From an uncultured Pseudomonadota bacterium (GTDB taxonomy: Bacteria; Pseudomonadota; Gammaproteobacteria; Steroidobacterales; Steroidobacteraceae), in the NCBI GenBank assembly GCA_903879335.1, contig CAIRLC010000017.1, forward strand, positions 186,001 to 250,000: a stretch of 64,000 nt of DNA. The letters are read 5' to 3'. This document shows positions 17,528-27,186 of this stretch, one piece after another. Under the pieces are notes generated by a model. That model searched no databases, was not told the DNA's origin, and saw only the letters and a list, made by a program, of their open reading frames with translations. The translations under genes were made by a program, and so were the position numbers. Each line of letters opens with the position of its first letter. The stretch's first letter is position 1.

Positions 17528-18478
17528 ATGGAACGGGTGCGGATCGACCGCCGTTGGCTGCCGCTGAATGCGCTACGGGCTTTTGAAGCCGTTGCCAAGC
17601 ATGGCAGTTTTACCGGTGCCGCCAATGCGTTACTGATCTCCCAGAGCGCTCTGTCTAGGCATGTCATTTCCTTGGAGCGACTGATCGGTGTGCAACTGTT
17701 CGAGCGTCGGCCCCACGCACTCGTATTGACCCCATCCGGTCAGCATTTGCTGCCAGTCATTACCAAATCCTTTGATCGACTCGAATACGCCCTCGATGAA
17801 ATCAGGCATACGGGCGCACCCGCCCTACGCACACTTCGGGTACAGATGCCCCCAAGTTTTGCGCTGCATGCCGCAGTTCCGATCCTGCGTGATTTTCGCC
17901 GAGCCAACAACGAGGTCGAAATCGACCTCGTGAGCCCATATGACGTTGGGCCGCCACCGCACGATGTCGACGTGGCCGTGGTGTACTCCAAGCCAACCGT
18001 GACCGATCTCGTATCGGACCTGCTCTGGCAAGAACACCTGGGGATTGTGTGTCATCCAGATTTGGCGCAACGTCAGTCCGGAAAGGACCTCGCCACGTTT
18101 TTGCGCGACAACGAACTGGTCCACATTCGCATTGCCGATCTACCGCGCCATCACTTCTGGAGTCAGCTGGTGCGACAGGCCCAGATGCCGCCGATGAATT
18201 TCGAACGCGGCCTGGTCTTTGATACGGCGCTATTGGCGGCTCAATACGTTTTAGCCGGCGAAGGCGTCGCATTAGTGGATCTGAACCTGTTCCGCGACGA
18301 CCTCGCCGCCGGTCGACTCGTTCAACCCTATCCCGAGACGCTTGACGAGGGCTTTGGCTATTACCTCGTCACGCACCCGGATTCTCTCAGCGACACGGCC
18401 ATCGCCCTGTTCCGAAGCTGGCTCATCCAGCACTTCGGGCCGGGACGCGATGATCTAGCCGCATCTCCTACCGACTAA
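17528..18478 (+). CDS. LysR-family transcriptional regulator, GcvA-like
   Basis: The ATG at 17528 has a GGGGGA ribosome site and gives 316 residues. A winged helix-turn-helix (about 12-70, LRAFEAVAKHGSFTGAAN..LISQSALSRHV) is followed by a periplasmic-binding-type effector domain (about 95-300). The N-terminus WLPLNALRAFEAVAKHGSF is typical of the GcvA/choline-sulfate regulator branch. It is divergent from the enolase-superfamily gene and 42 bases upstream of the MttB-like gene in the same direction, so either could be its target. Longer upstream starts lack a ribosome site. Confidence 0.88.
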   Translation: MERVRIDRRWLPLNALRAFEAVAKHGSFTGAANALLISQSALSRHVISLERLIGVQLFERRPHALVLTPSGQHLLPVITKSFDRLEYALDEIRHTGAPALRTLRVQMPPSFALHAAVPILRDFRRANNEVEIDLVSPYDVGPPPHDVDVAVVYSKPTVTDLVSDLLWQEHLGIVCHPDLAQRQSGKDLATFLRDNELVHIRIADLPRHHFWSQLVRQAQMPPMNFERGLVFDTALLAAQYVLAGEGVALVDLNLFRDDLAAGRLVQPYPETLDEGFGYYLVTHPDSLSDTAIALFRSWLIQHFGPGRDDLAASPTD

Positions 18479-18520
18479 TGGCATCACTGGCTCAAGCGCC
18501 AGATTACGGAGTTCAGACTC

Positions 18521-20077
18521 ATGTCAGACCGCACAGAAGATCGTAGCGACCGCCGCGGCCGCCGCCGCACCACCGGCGTGGCCGGCACCGCCGCTTTCGA
18601 CCGCACGCGCAGCTATCGCCGGTTGGTCAATCCTTATGAGCCCTTGCGTGTGTTCTCCAACGACCAAGTGGCAGCGATGCATGAAGCCGCGCTCTCGATT
18701 CTGGAAAATCAGGGCATGCGCGTGCTGTCAGAGCCGGCACGCCGTCGTTATGAGGCCGCTGGCGCTGCAGTCAATGAAGAGACCATGATGGTGCGCTTGG
18801 ACCGCGGCCTGGTGATCGAAGCCTTGGCGACGACTCCCAAGGGCTTTACCCTGCATGGCCGCGATTCATCCCGCGACCAACCCATGTCGGGAAGTCACGT
18901 GTCCTTCGCTTGCACCTCGGGCCCGCCCAACATTATGGATGTCGAGGGTGGTCGCCGCGCGGGAACCTTCGCAGACTTCACGAATTTGATGAAGCTCTGC
19001 CAGAACTATGAAGTGATCCAAGTATTGGGTGGCGGCGTCGAACCACAAGACGTGCCCGTCAACGTCCGCCATTTGGAAACGACACGCGTGATGGTGAACA
19101 TGACGGACAAGATTCCGTTGGTGTACGCCCGTGGCACCGGTCAGATTAATGACAACTTCGAGATGATTCGTATGGCGTATGGCCTGACGGACGAAGAGTT
19201 CCGCTCACGCGCCTATGCCACCGGCGTCATTAACACGAACTCACCCCTGCAGCTCGACATCCCAATGGCCGAGGGTCTGATCGACTTCGCCTTGTGGGGT
19301 CAGCCAACCATCATTACGCCATTCACGCTGGCCGGGGCCATGGCGCCCGTCACGATTGCAGGGGCCCTCACCCTTGCGCATGCAGAGGCCTTGGCCAGCA
19401 TCACACTGACCCAGATTGCGCGTAAAGGCGCCCCCGTGATTTACGGCAGCTTCACCTCTAACGTGGATATGCGCTCTGGCGCTCCAGCATTCGGCACGCC
19501 TGAATATGCCAAGGCTGCATTCGGTGCAGGTCAGATGGCCCGGCATTTAGGCCTGCCATGGCGCTCATCGAATGCGACCGCCTCGAATGCACCGGATGCG
19601 CAAGCCGCCTACGAGTCGCAAATGAGCTTGTGGGGCGCACTGATGGGCGGCTGCAATTTCATCCTGCATGCGGCCGGGTGGCTCGAGGGTGGACTCTCGA
19701 CCTCGTACGAGAAGTTCATTCTCGACATCGAAATGCTGCAAATGTTCGCGGAGACTTTTCAACCGGTCTCGGCTGATCCCGCGGATCTCGCGGTTGAAGC
19801 GATCGCGGAAGTGGGACCTAGCGGTCACTTCTTCGGCTGTAATCACACCATGGAGCGCTACCGCAGTGCGTTCTATGCGCCATTGGTGTCGGATTGGAGC
19901 AACTACGGCCAATGGACCGACGCAGGCGCGCTCACGGCCACCGAGCGGGCGCAGAAAATCTGGCGCGACTCGCTGGCACAGTACGTCGCACCGGAGCGCG
20001 ATCCGGCCATTGTTGAATCCATTGATGCCTATGTAGCGCGACGCACGGAAGAAGGCGGCGCGTACCCGGTCAGCTAA
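18521..20077 (+). CDS. MttB-family trimethylamine/glycine betaine methyltransferase homolog, non-pyrrolysine
   Basis: This 518-residue protein matches the COG5598/MttB TIM barrel (about 40-510), with an arginine-rich N-terminal tail of about 30 residues. The frame has no in-frame amber codon, so it is a non-pyrrolysine member like MtgB, which demethylates glycine betaine with a corrinoid protein. No MttC-like corrinoid protein or methylcobalamin:folate methyltransferase gene is in the window. The next gene is a dimethylglycine-dehydrogenase-like flavoprotein. Together they suggest stepwise demethylation of a quaternary amine, perhaps betaine from carnitine. The methyl acceptor is unknown. A hairpin follows the stop. 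Confidence 0.85.
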   Translation: MSDRTEDRSDRRGRRRTTGVAGTAAFDRTRSYRRLVNPYEPLRVFSNDQVAAMHEAALSILENQGMRVLSEPARRRYEAAGAAVNEETMMVRLDRGLVIEALATTPKGFTLHGRDSSRDQPMSGSHVSFACTSGPPNIMDVEGGRRAGTFADFTNLMKLCQNYEVIQVLGGGVEPQDVPVNVRHLETTRVMVNMTDKIPLVYARGTGQINDNFEMIRMAYGLTDEEFRSRAYATGVINTNSPLQLDIPMAEGLIDFALWGQPTIITPFTLAGAMAPVTIAGALTLAHAEALASITLTQIARKGAPVIYGSFTSNVDMRSGAPAFGTPEYAKAAFGAGQMARHLGLPWRSSNATASNAPDAQAAYESQMSLWGALMGGCNFILHAAGWLEGGLSTSYEKFILDIEMLQMFAETFQPVSADPADLAVEAIAEVGPSGHFFGCNHTMERYRSAFYAPLVSDWSNYGQWTDAGALTATERAQKIWRDSLAQYVAPERDPAIVESIDAYVARRTEEGGAYPVS

Positions 20078-20082
20078 TCATC

Positions 20083-20107
20083 GACATCGGCGCCCAGCGC
20101 CGATGTC
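20083..20107 (+). terminator. Hairpin after the MttB-like gene
   Basis: A perfect 10-bp stem GACATCGGCG / CGCCGATGTC closes the loop CCCAG, starting 6 bases after the stop. There is no T-run. It may mark a 3' end, pause or processing site before the dehydrogenase gene 31 bases further on. Confidence 0.5.
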
Positions 20108-20138
20108 TATACCCTATCGATGAAGCACAGAGGTCGAC

Positions 20139-22550
20139 ATGCGTAACCACGTACAAGTGGCAGTAATTGGCGGTGGCGTGGTGGGAGCAAGCGTGCTCTA
20201 CCACCTCACCAAGGCAGGCTGGAAGGACGTCATGCTCATTGAGCGTGCCGAGCTCACGTCTGGATCCACCTGGCATGCGGCCGGTGGCATGCATACGGTC
20301 AATGGCGATCCGAACGTTGCCAAGTTGCAGCAGTACACGATCAAGCTGTACCGCGAGATCGAAGAGATCTCAGGGCAGTCCTGCGGTGTACACATCACCG
20401 GCGGCATCATGCTGGCCGGCACGCCGGAACGCCTCGACTGGCTCAAGATGGCGAAAGCGCGCGGCCGCTATCTCGGCATGGATCTCGAACTGATCTCCGT
20501 GCCGGAGGCCAAGAAAATCTTCCCGTTGTTAGACGAAAAGCACTTCGTCGGCGCGATGTACGACCCCATCGAAGGCCATGTCGACCCCTACGGCGTGACG
20601 CACGCCTATGCCAAGTCGGCACAGATCGGTGGTGCTGAGATCATCCGCCAGAACCGAGTCGTGGATACGGTGCAGCGAACGGACGGCACATGGGACGTCG
20701 TGACCGAGCAGGGCACGATTCATGCGGAACACATCGTGAATGCCGGCGGACTGTGGGCGCGGGAAGTCGGGCGTATGGCAGGGCTTGAGCTGCCGATCCT
20801 CGCGATGGAACACCAGTACCTCATCACGGATGACATTCCCGAACTCAAGGGCCAGAAAGAACAGCTCCACTGCATCGATTTCGAAGGTGAAATCTACATG
20901 CGCCAAGAACGTGGCGGCATGCTGATGGGCACCTACGAACGTGCCGGGGTGCCTTGGTCGCCAAAGACCACGCCGTGGGACTTCGGTCAGGATCTGCTTG
21001 AGAATGACCTTGAGCGTATCGCACCCTCCCTGGAAGTCGGCTTCAAACACTTCCCGCGTCTTGAGAACGCCGGCATCAAAAAGATTGTGAACGGACCGTT
21101 CACCTTCGCACCAGACGGCAATCCCCTCATCGGTCCGGTTCGTGGGCTTAAGAACTATTGGGTGGCCTGTGGCGTAATGGCTGGGTTCAGTCAAGGCGGC
21201 GGCGTTGGCTTGGCGTTGTCCGAGTGGATGGTCAACGGCGACCCAGGTGCCGACATTTGGGGCATGGACGTCGCGCGCTACGGCGATTGGGCGACCCTCG
21301 CCTACACCAACGCCAAAGTGCGTGAGAATTACTCGCGACGCTTCAGCATTCGCTTCCCGAATGAAGAGTTGCCTGCGGGTCGTCCGCTGCGCACAACGCC
21401 GATCTATGACCGCTTAGCGGCTGAAAATGCCGTGTTCGGCGATTATTGCGGCCTTGAACACGCCTTGTGGTTTGCACCAAAGGGCACAGAGCCGACCGAA
21501 GAAGTCACCTTCCGTCGCTCCAGCGCCCACGCGCATGTCGCTTCCGACTGCCATGCCGTTCGCAACGCAGCAGGTCTGCTCGAGATCTCCAACTACGGCA
21601 AATTCGAGGTTACGGGCCCGAAGGCCGCGGAGTGGCTCGGCACCGTCATGGCCAACCGCGTTCCCGCGATCGGCCGCATGGTGCTGACGCCCATGCTCAA
21701 CGAAGCGGGCCGCCTGATCGGCGACTTCACCGTGGCGCGCCTCGCGCAGGATCGCTTCTTCGTAGTAGGCACCTATGCCGCCGAAGTGTTCTACATGCGT
21801 TGGTTTGAGCGCACCTTGCCGCCCTCAGGCGTCACGGTCCGTCCCTGTGCAATGGAATACACCGGCCTGTCGGTCGCCGGTCCCGCGGCACGCGACATCC
21901 TGCAGCCGCTCATGTCCGAGGACCTCTCGACCTCGGCGTTCCCGTTCATGTCGTTCCGCAAGATGGACGTCGGCATGATCCCGACCTTCATGGGTCGCGT
22001 ATCGTTCACGGGTGATGTCGGTTACGAGTTGTGGGTCACGAGCGACTATCAGCGCGCGCTATATGACTTGCTCATGACCGCCGGCAAGCCGCATGGCCTC
22101 AAGGTCATCGGTGGCCGCGCGCTGAACTCCATGCGACTCGAAAAGGGCTTCGGCACCTGGGCACGCGAGTTCCGCCCGATCTACGGCGCGTTTGAAGCGG
22201 GCCTCGGTCGCTTCGTCGATCTCAAGAAGCCCGATTTCATTGGTCGTGCTGCAGCGGAAGCCGAGAAGGCGTCCGGCGGCGTGCGCCGCCTGATCACGCT
22301 CGATGTCGATGCGACCGATGCGGATGCGATTGGTGATGAGCCGATCTTCCACGCCGGCGAAGTCGTTGGTTGGGTGACCTCGGGCGGCTTCGGTCACTCG
22401 GTCGGTAAATCCATTGCCATGGGCTATGTCGACAAAGCCGTGGCCAATGAGATCTCAGGCTTTGAGGTCGAACTGATCGGTGAACGTCGCAGCGCCGTGC
22501 GGTTGGCCGAGTCGGCCTTTGATCCGTCAGGCAGCCGCATGCGGGCCTGA
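20139..22550 (+). CDS. Dimethylglycine/sarcosine dehydrogenase-like flavoprotein with GcvT half
   Basis: This 803-residue protein has a DAO-type FAD domain (about 5-370; GGGVVG 11-16 and the likely flavin-linking H46 in STWHAAGG). An FAO_M-type linker (about 375-430) and a folate-binding GcvT plus GcvT_C half (about 430-800) follow. This is the layout of mitochondrial dimethylglycine and sarcosine dehydrogenases. They oxidise an N-methyl group and hand the C1 unit to tetrahydrofolate. AGAGG lies 6 bases before the ATG. With the MttB-like gene just upstream it could take betaine or a related amine through dimethylglycine to sarcosine. The exact amine is not set by sequence. Confidence 0.87.
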   Translation: MRNHVQVAVIGGGVVGASVLYHLTKAGWKDVMLIERAELTSGSTWHAAGGMHTVNGDPNVAKLQQYTIKLYREIEEISGQSCGVHITGGIMLAGTPERLDWLKMAKARGRYLGMDLELISVPEAKKIFPLLDEKHFVGAMYDPIEGHVDPYGVTHAYAKSAQIGGAEIIRQNRVVDTVQRTDGTWDVVTEQGTIHAEHIVNAGGLWAREVGRMAGLELPILAMEHQYLITDDIPELKGQKEQLHCIDFEGEIYMRQERGGMLMGTYERAGVPWSPKTTPWDFGQDLLENDLERIAPSLEVGFKHFPRLENAGIKKIVNGPFTFAPDGNPLIGPVRGLKNYWVACGVMAGFSQGGGVGLALSEWMVNGDPGADIWGMDVARYGDWATLAYTNAKVRENYSRRFSIRFPNEELPAGRPLRTTPIYDRLAAENAVFGDYCGLEHALWFAPKGTEPTEEVTFRRSSAHAHVASDCHAVRNAAGLLEISNYGKFEVTGPKAAEWLGTVMANRVPAIGRMVLTPMLNEAGRLIGDFTVARLAQDRFFVVGTYAAEVFYMRWFERTLPPSGVTVRPCAMEYTGLSVAGPAARDILQPLMSEDLSTSAFPFMSFRKMDVGMIPTFMGRVSFTGDVGYELWVTSDYQRALYDLLMTAGKPHGLKVIGGRALNSMRLEKGFGTWAREFRPIYGAFEAGLGRFVDLKKPDFIGRAAAEAEKASGGVRRLITLDVDATDADAIGDEPIFHAGEVVGWVTSGGFGHSVGKSIAMGYVDKAVANEISGFEVELIGERRSAVRLAESAFDPSGSRMRA

Positions 22551-22557
22551 TCCGTGC

Positions 22558-22593
22558 GTGCGGGATCGGCGCATCTTGACGCCGATCCCGCAC
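22558..22593 (+). terminator. Long hairpin after the dehydrogenase gene
   Basis: A perfect 14-bp stem (GTGCGGGATCGGCG / CGCCGATCCCGCAC) with an 8-base loop starts 7 bases after the stop of the dehydrogenase gene. No T-run follows. Its length and position support a transcript end or a stability element. Confidence 0.6.
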
Positions 22594-22629
22594 CACGCCG
22601 ATAGTGCCGATCCGTTCTGAGGAATCGGC

Positions 22630-24015
22630 ATGCCGCTCACGCCCACTGCTAGTGCAGATCTGATCGCGATCGTCGGGATCGAACACGCGCGGGATCAGTC
22701 GATGTTGTCCTCGCAAGACCCGGGCGTCGACTCCGGCAATCTTGGCGCTGATCTGTGGCTTCGCCCGCGCGATTGTGACGAGCTGAGCCAAATCCTCCGT
22801 TACTGCAATGCGCACCACATCGGCGTCGTGCCACAAGGTGGTCGAACCGGCTTATCGGGTGGCGCCACCAGTCACCCCGGCGAAATCATCGTCGCGCTCG
22901 ATCGTTTCACCGACTTTCAGATTGACCCCGTGAGCCGAACCGCGCTTGTGGGCGCTGGGGTGAAGTTGTCGGTGTTAGCCGATGCGGCCGCACACTTTGG
23001 ACTGTCGGCCGGTATCGATTTAGGGGCGCGCGATTCCGCCACGATCGGTGGCCTCGTATCGACCAATGCCGGTGGTATCGCCGCGTTCAAGCACGGCACG
23101 ATGCGAGAACGGGTGCTAGGCCTTGAAGCAGTGCTCGCCGACGGGCGAGTGCTGAGCGAGTTGGGGCAGGTCGTTAAGCGCAATGAAGGACTTGCCGTCG
23201 AGCGGTTGTTCATTGGCGCCGAAGGGACGCTTGGGGTCATCACGCGCGTCTCCTTATCGCTCGTGGCGATCGACGGTCCGGTTGCGACTGCGCTCGTAGC
23301 GGTTCCGGACCTCGAGCAGGCGACCCAGTTGGTATCGCGCGCGCGTTTGTTGACCGGGGTGGTGCCCACTGCGCTTGAGGTAATGTCGGGCAATCACGCC
23401 GACTCGGTCTGCCACGACCTGCATCTTGAAGACCTGAAACCACTGGCGCAGGCCGCTTTTCTGCTGTTGATTGAATTGACGGCGCCAGCGATCGACACCG
23501 TGCAAGCCGCCCTGCTGAAGTTGCTCGAAGAGGCCCTGGAAAGTGGCCTTGCCACCGACGCACTGATCGCCCAGAACGAGACTCAACGCATCACCTTTTG
23601 GCGTGTTCGCGAGGATTGGGCGGTCGATCGTGAACGACCCGGCGGTCTTTGGTACGACGTCTCGGTGCCACTATCGAAAATTGCTCCTTACGTGCAGCGT
23701 GTGACTGAGCGAATCACCCGTCATGATTCCAGCTTAAGTGTGTACGTTATTGGACATCTGGCGGACGGCAATTTGCACGTGACGATCAACGCAAAAGATC
23801 CGATCACCGCCCGCTATGACGAAATCGCCGGTCTCGTGACGTCCGACCTGATCGCACTGGGCGGCTCCTATTCGGCGGAACACGGGATCGGTCATGAGAA
23901 GAAGAAAACACTAGAGCGTTGGATACACCCGACCAAGCGCGAGTTAATGCGGGGTATCAAAGCGCTGCTGGATCCAAACGGGATCCTCAATCGAGGAAAA
24001 GTAATCCCAGACTGA
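22630..24015 (+). CDS. FAD-linked oxidase, D-2-hydroxyglutarate/D-lactate dehydrogenase-like (GlcD family)
   Basis: This 461-residue vanillyl-alcohol-oxidase-fold protein has an N-terminal FAD PCMH domain (about 35-215, PQGGRTGLSGGAT and LGARDSATIGGLVSTNAGG) and a C-terminal substrate domain. The latter has GHLADGNLHVTI and EHGIGHEKKK, the latter a metal/substrate motif of D-2-hydroxyglutarate and D-lactate dehydrogenases. GAGGA sits 6 bases before the ATG. It follows the dehydrogenase gene after a long hairpin. A D-2-hydroxyacid product of the pathway is a possible substrate, with no direct evidence. Confidence 0.85.
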   Translation: MPLTPTASADLIAIVGIEHARDQSMLSSQDPGVDSGNLGADLWLRPRDCDELSQILRYCNAHHIGVVPQGGRTGLSGGATSHPGEIIVALDRFTDFQIDPVSRTALVGAGVKLSVLADAAAHFGLSAGIDLGARDSATIGGLVSTNAGGIAAFKHGTMRERVLGLEAVLADGRVLSELGQVVKRNEGLAVERLFIGAEGTLGVITRVSLSLVAIDGPVATALVAVPDLEQATQLVSRARLLTGVVPTALEVMSGNHADSVCHDLHLEDLKPLAQAAFLLLIELTAPAIDTVQAALLKLLEEALESGLATDALIAQNETQRITFWRVREDWAVDRERPGGLWYDVSVPLSKIAPYVQRVTERITRHDSSLSVYVIGHLADGNLHVTINAKDPITARYDEIAGLVTSDLIALGGSYSAEHGIGHEKKKTLERWIHPTKRELMRGIKALLDPNGILNRGKVIPD

Positions 24016-24023
24016 GGATCGAC

Positions 24024-25268
24024 TCAGGCCTTGGACCAATCAATAGGCTCGACCTTGGGCAGGACCACCCAGTAGCCAAAGAGTCCCAGCAAGCTGACCA
24101 ATCCGGCGATCGTGAACGCCATGTTGTAATTGCCGTAGGTATGGACCAACCAACCGGTGAGCGCCGGGGCGATGATGCCGGCCAGATTGCCACAGAAGTT
24201 CTGCACCCCAATCCAACGGCCAGTCGCGGTAGGGCCCGCCAAGATCTGACCAATACCGAAGGTGCCCGGCGACGAGAAACCCAGAAAAATCTCGTAGATC
24301 AACAGGCAAGGAATCGAGTACGTCGCCGGCAGCAACACCATGCCGAGCATCGACGCCACCGACACGACTTGGCATACATTCATCAGCAGCTTGTAGATCA
24401 GGGTCGGCGAGCCGCCGCGGCGAATCCACCGGTCGGCATACCAACCGGCAATCACGGCGCAAATCGCGTTTACGAAGTATGCGCCACCGAGCACCGAGGC
24501 CATCGATTCCGTGGACAGGTGCCTAACATCCACGAGGTACAAGGGCATGAACGACAGGATGAAATACCAGGTGAAATTACCCGCGAAATGTCCGAGCGAC
24601 GCGCCCCATAGCCCGCGCTGTTTGAGAATTTGCCGATAGGTTGGACTCGCCGCGGAAACTGCGTCACGGGCCTCTGTCGGCGCGTGCGGCACTTGCGCTG
24701 AAAAACGTAGCCACGGCAGAAGCCAAAGGAACGAAGCTGCACCAAAGCCGATAAATACCGCGCGCCAGCCATACCGAGCCATCAACATGCCACCGATAAA
24801 GGTGCCGATCGCAGGTCCCACTAGGTAACCGAAACTGATCGTACCGTTTGCCTTTCCGAGACTTTCGCGGGGCACGTAAGTCGCAAGAAGCGCCGAACTG
24901 GCTGGGAAGATTGCACTCTCGGCGAGGCCCAGCAGCAAGCGCATCCCCAGCAGCATCGAAACGCCACCGGCAAAACCCGTGAAAAGGGTCGCGACCGACC
25001 ACAGCGTGGCGCCGATGGCCAAGACTCGGTGGGCACCAAAGCGCTCCGTCGCCCAACCAACTGGAATCATCGCGATGACGTAGGTCCAGTAGAACGCCGA
25101 AATCAAGTAACCCAACTGCTCCTCATCCAGGTGCAGTTGATCTTTAATCATGGGGGCGGACGTCGCGAGATTGCCGCGATCAACGTAATTGATGAACAAC
25201 GCCAACGTCAGCAACGCGACGAGCATGCGAGGCGCGACGGATGGACGCGCTGCGAGATCTTTCGACAC
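24024..25268 (-). CDS. MFS transporter, anion:cation symporter-like
   Basis: This 414-residue protein has 12 predicted membrane segments and the MFS loop motif GWATERFGAHRVL between helices 2 and 3. The N-terminal half resembles the ACS family (GudP, ExuT, phthalate types): LALFINYVDRGNLATSAPMIK. The GTG start at 25268 has a G-rich ribosome site. It is the last gene of the minus-strand operon with carnitine dehydrogenase, the TetR regulator and the acyl-CoA dehydrogenase. It is a good candidate importer for an organic acid or zwitterion of the pathway. ACS members usually carry carboxylates, so betaine or carnitine transport is unproven. Confidence 0.88.
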   Translation of the reverse strand: MSKDLAARPSVAPRMLVALLTLALFINYVDRGNLATSAPMIKDQLHLDEEQLGYLISAFYWTYVIAMIPVGWATERFGAHRVLAIGATLWSVATLFTGFAGGVSMLLGMRLLLGLAESAIFPASSALLATYVPRESLGKANGTISFGYLVGPAIGTFIGGMLMARYGWRAVFIGFGAASFLWLLPWLRFSAQVPHAPTEARDAVSAASPTYRQILKQRGLWGASLGHFAGNFTWYFILSFMPLYLVDVRHLSTESMASVLGGAYFVNAICAVIAGWYADRWIRRGGSPTLIYKLLMNVCQVVSVASMLGMVLLPATYSIPCLLIYEIFLGFSSPGTFGIGQILAGPTATGRWIGVQNFCGNLAGIIAPALTGWLVHTYGNYNMAFTIAGLVSLLGLFGYWVVLPKVEPIDWSKA

Positions 25269-25336
25269 TGAATCACCCCCCGATCGGACCCGTCCGATGC
25301 TATCGGACGGTGACCGAGGATGCTACCGATTACTGA

Positions 25337-26500
25337 TCAACCGCCGAGTGGGCGCAGCAGGCTACGGGAAATGATGTGGCGCTGAATCTCGCTGGTGCCT
25401 TCCCAGATGCGCTCGATGCGTGCGTCGCGCCAGATGCGCTCAAGGGGCAGATCCGACATGAGGCCCATGCCCCCGTGAATCTGCAGCGCTTCGTCAGCCA
25501 CCATGGCTAGCACTTCCGAGGCTTTCAGCTTAGCCATCGCCATGTCCATATCGGTGGCGATACCCTGATCAAACTTCCACGCTGCATCCAAGGTCAGCAA
25601 TTCAGCAGCTCGCAACTCGAGCGCCATGTCCGCCAACTTGAAAGAAACGCCCTGGAACTTGCCAATCTGCTGCCCGAATTGCTTACGCTCGACCGACCAT
25701 TGCATGGCCAGGTCCAGCGCGCGCTCTGCGCGGCCAAGACAGGTCGCAGCGACCTGCAGTCGGGTCGCCCCGAGCCACGAATTGGCGACCTCAAAGCCTT
25801 GGTGCACCTGACCCAAGACCTGCGACTTCGGCACGCGGCAGTCGTTGAACTCGAGGATGCAGTTGTTGTAGCCACGGTGGGAGACGTTCTTGTAGCCATT
25901 GCGGACTTCAAAGCCCGGCGTACCCTTGTCGACGAGAAACGCTGTGATGAGTTTCTTCGTACCGCGCGGACCCGCCTCTTCGCCGGTTGCAGCGAAGAGA
26001 ATGACAAAGTCCGCGTGATCGGCATGGCTGATGAAATGCTTGGTGCCATTGATGACGAAATCGCCATCCTTCTCGACAGCGGAGGTCTTCATGCCGCGCA
26101 CATCCGAACCTGCGCCCGGCTCGGTCATTGCCAAACAATCCACGCGTTCGCCGCGCACGGAGGGGAACAAGTAGCGCTCGCGCTGCTCGCCTTCGCAGGC
26201 GCAAAGAATGTTGGAGGGACGACCCACGCAGTTGTAGTGCAAGGCATACCCTGTGCGGCCCAGCTCTTTTTCGTACAACACCCACGTCAGGGTATCGAGG
26301 CCAGCGCCGCCCACATCTGCCGGCATATTGGCCGCATACAATCCAGCATCGATCGCCTTTGCTTTGAGTTCCGCGTGCAACTCCGGACGTAAGATGCCCG
26401 TCTCCTCGATCTCTTGCTCGTGCGGCATGAGTTCGTTTGTGACGAAGTCACGCGTCGTTTTGACGATCAAGATCTGTTCTTCAGTCAGGCCAAAATGCAT
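25337..26500 (-). CDS. Acyl-CoA dehydrogenase, candidate gamma-butyrobetainyl-CoA dehydrogenase
   Basis: The ATG at 26500 has GAGG 8 bases upstream and gives 387 residues. A TTG that overlaps the TetR stop is the alternative. The N-terminal helical domain, middle beta domain (AMTEPGAGSDV, NGTKHFISHADHAD) and C-terminal FAD domain are complete. The likely catalytic glutamate is in RIWEGTSEIQRH near residue 370. In the context of CaiD and carnitine dehydrogenase it could convert gamma-butyrobetainyl-CoA to crotonobetainyl-CoA, as in aerobic Rhizobium/Agrobacterium strains that grow on gamma-butyrobetaine. It looks like a general short-chain ACAD more than like CaiA. Confidence 0.85.
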   Translation of the reverse strand: MHFGLTEEQILIVKTTRDFVTNELMPHEQEIEETGILRPELHAELKAKAIDAGLYAANMPADVGGAGLDTLTWVLYEKELGRTGYALHYNCVGRPSNILCACEGEQRERYLFPSVRGERVDCLAMTEPGAGSDVRGMKTSAVEKDGDFVINGTKHFISHADHADFVILFAATGEEAGPRGTKKLITAFLVDKGTPGFEVRNGYKNVSHRGYNNCILEFNDCRVPKSQVLGQVHQGFEVANSWLGATRLQVAATCLGRAERALDLAMQWSVERKQFGQQIGKFQGVSFKLADMALELRAAELLTLDAAWKFDQGIATDMDMAMAKLKASEVLAMVADEALQIHGGMGLMSDLPLERIWRDARIERIWEGTSEIQRHIISRSLLRPLGG

Positions 26501-26514
26501 CTCATCACCCTCGC

Positions 26515-27183
26515 TCAATGCCCGGCGCCGCGCGTACGCGACGATACTCGGACGGATTTACGGTTCTTCATACTGGCAGCGTGTGCTGGATTGTTCTGTG
26601 CCCAACCACGCCATAGCTCAAGCTGGCGCTCCAGCTGATTCAGTTGGCGAGTGGCCGGCCATTCGGCTGGGCTGATGATTGCGCCGGCCGTGAGGCCATT
26701 GAGAAACGTAGCGACCGCGCGCAATACCTCATCGCGAACGTTATCGGGCCATTTCGCCCACTCAGGCCAGTGCTCGGCTAAACACCGTCCATAGAGCCGC
26801 GTGTATTCGCAATGCACCCACGTGTTGATCTGCTTCAGGTGCGCATCGGCCGATATCTGACCCCAAAACGCAATCCAAAATGCGCATTCCGTGCTGCGCT
26901 GATCATCCAGAGGCAGTAACTCAGAGAGCACACTCAACAACGACTCGCCATCTCCAGCGGGCCGAAGGAGTCGTTCCTCAATGCGGCGCAGCATGAGTCG
27001 CAAGGCAGCCAGAATGATTTCCTGCTTCGAGTCGAAGTAATGCGCAATCATTCCGGTCGTATAGCCAGCTTCGCGGGCGATACGAACGACGGTTGCATTC
27101 TCGAACCCATGTTCGGCAACCACGCGGCATGCGACGAGTGCGATCTCGTCACGGCGCGCCGCATGATTGACGATTTTGGGCAT
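26515..27183 (-). CDS. TetR-family regulator, BetI-like
   Basis: This 222-residue protein has an N-terminal helix-turn-helix (about 9-55, IALVACRVVAEHGFENATVVRIAREAGYT...YFDSKQEIILAAL). The C-terminal region, about 60-215, resembles the BetI ligand domain. BetI represses choline-betaine genes and senses choline. The gene lies 3 bases after the carnitine dehydrogenase stop and upstream of the acyl-CoA dehydrogenase, so it probably controls this operon. A possible target is the ATATTAT dyad at 10590-10610 and the half-site near 28723. The effector could be a betaine or its CoA ester, which is inference. Confidence 0.85.
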   Translation of the reverse strand: MPKIVNHAARRDEIALVACRVVAEHGFENATVVRIAREAGYTTGMIAHYFDSKQEIILAALRLMLRRIEERLLRPAGDGESLLSVLSELLPLDDQRSTECAFWIAFWGQISADAHLKQINTWVHCEYTRLYGRCLAEHWPEWAKWPDNVRDEVLRAVATFLNGLTAGAIISPAEWPATRQLNQLERQLELWRGWAQNNPAHAASMKNRKSVRVSSRTRGAGH

Positions 27184-27186
27184 GGA

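Noticed and set aside
18521-20077. Pyrrolysine (in-frame amber) in the MttB homolog
   Set aside because: The frame is continuous to a TAA stop, and no amber codon occurs inside.
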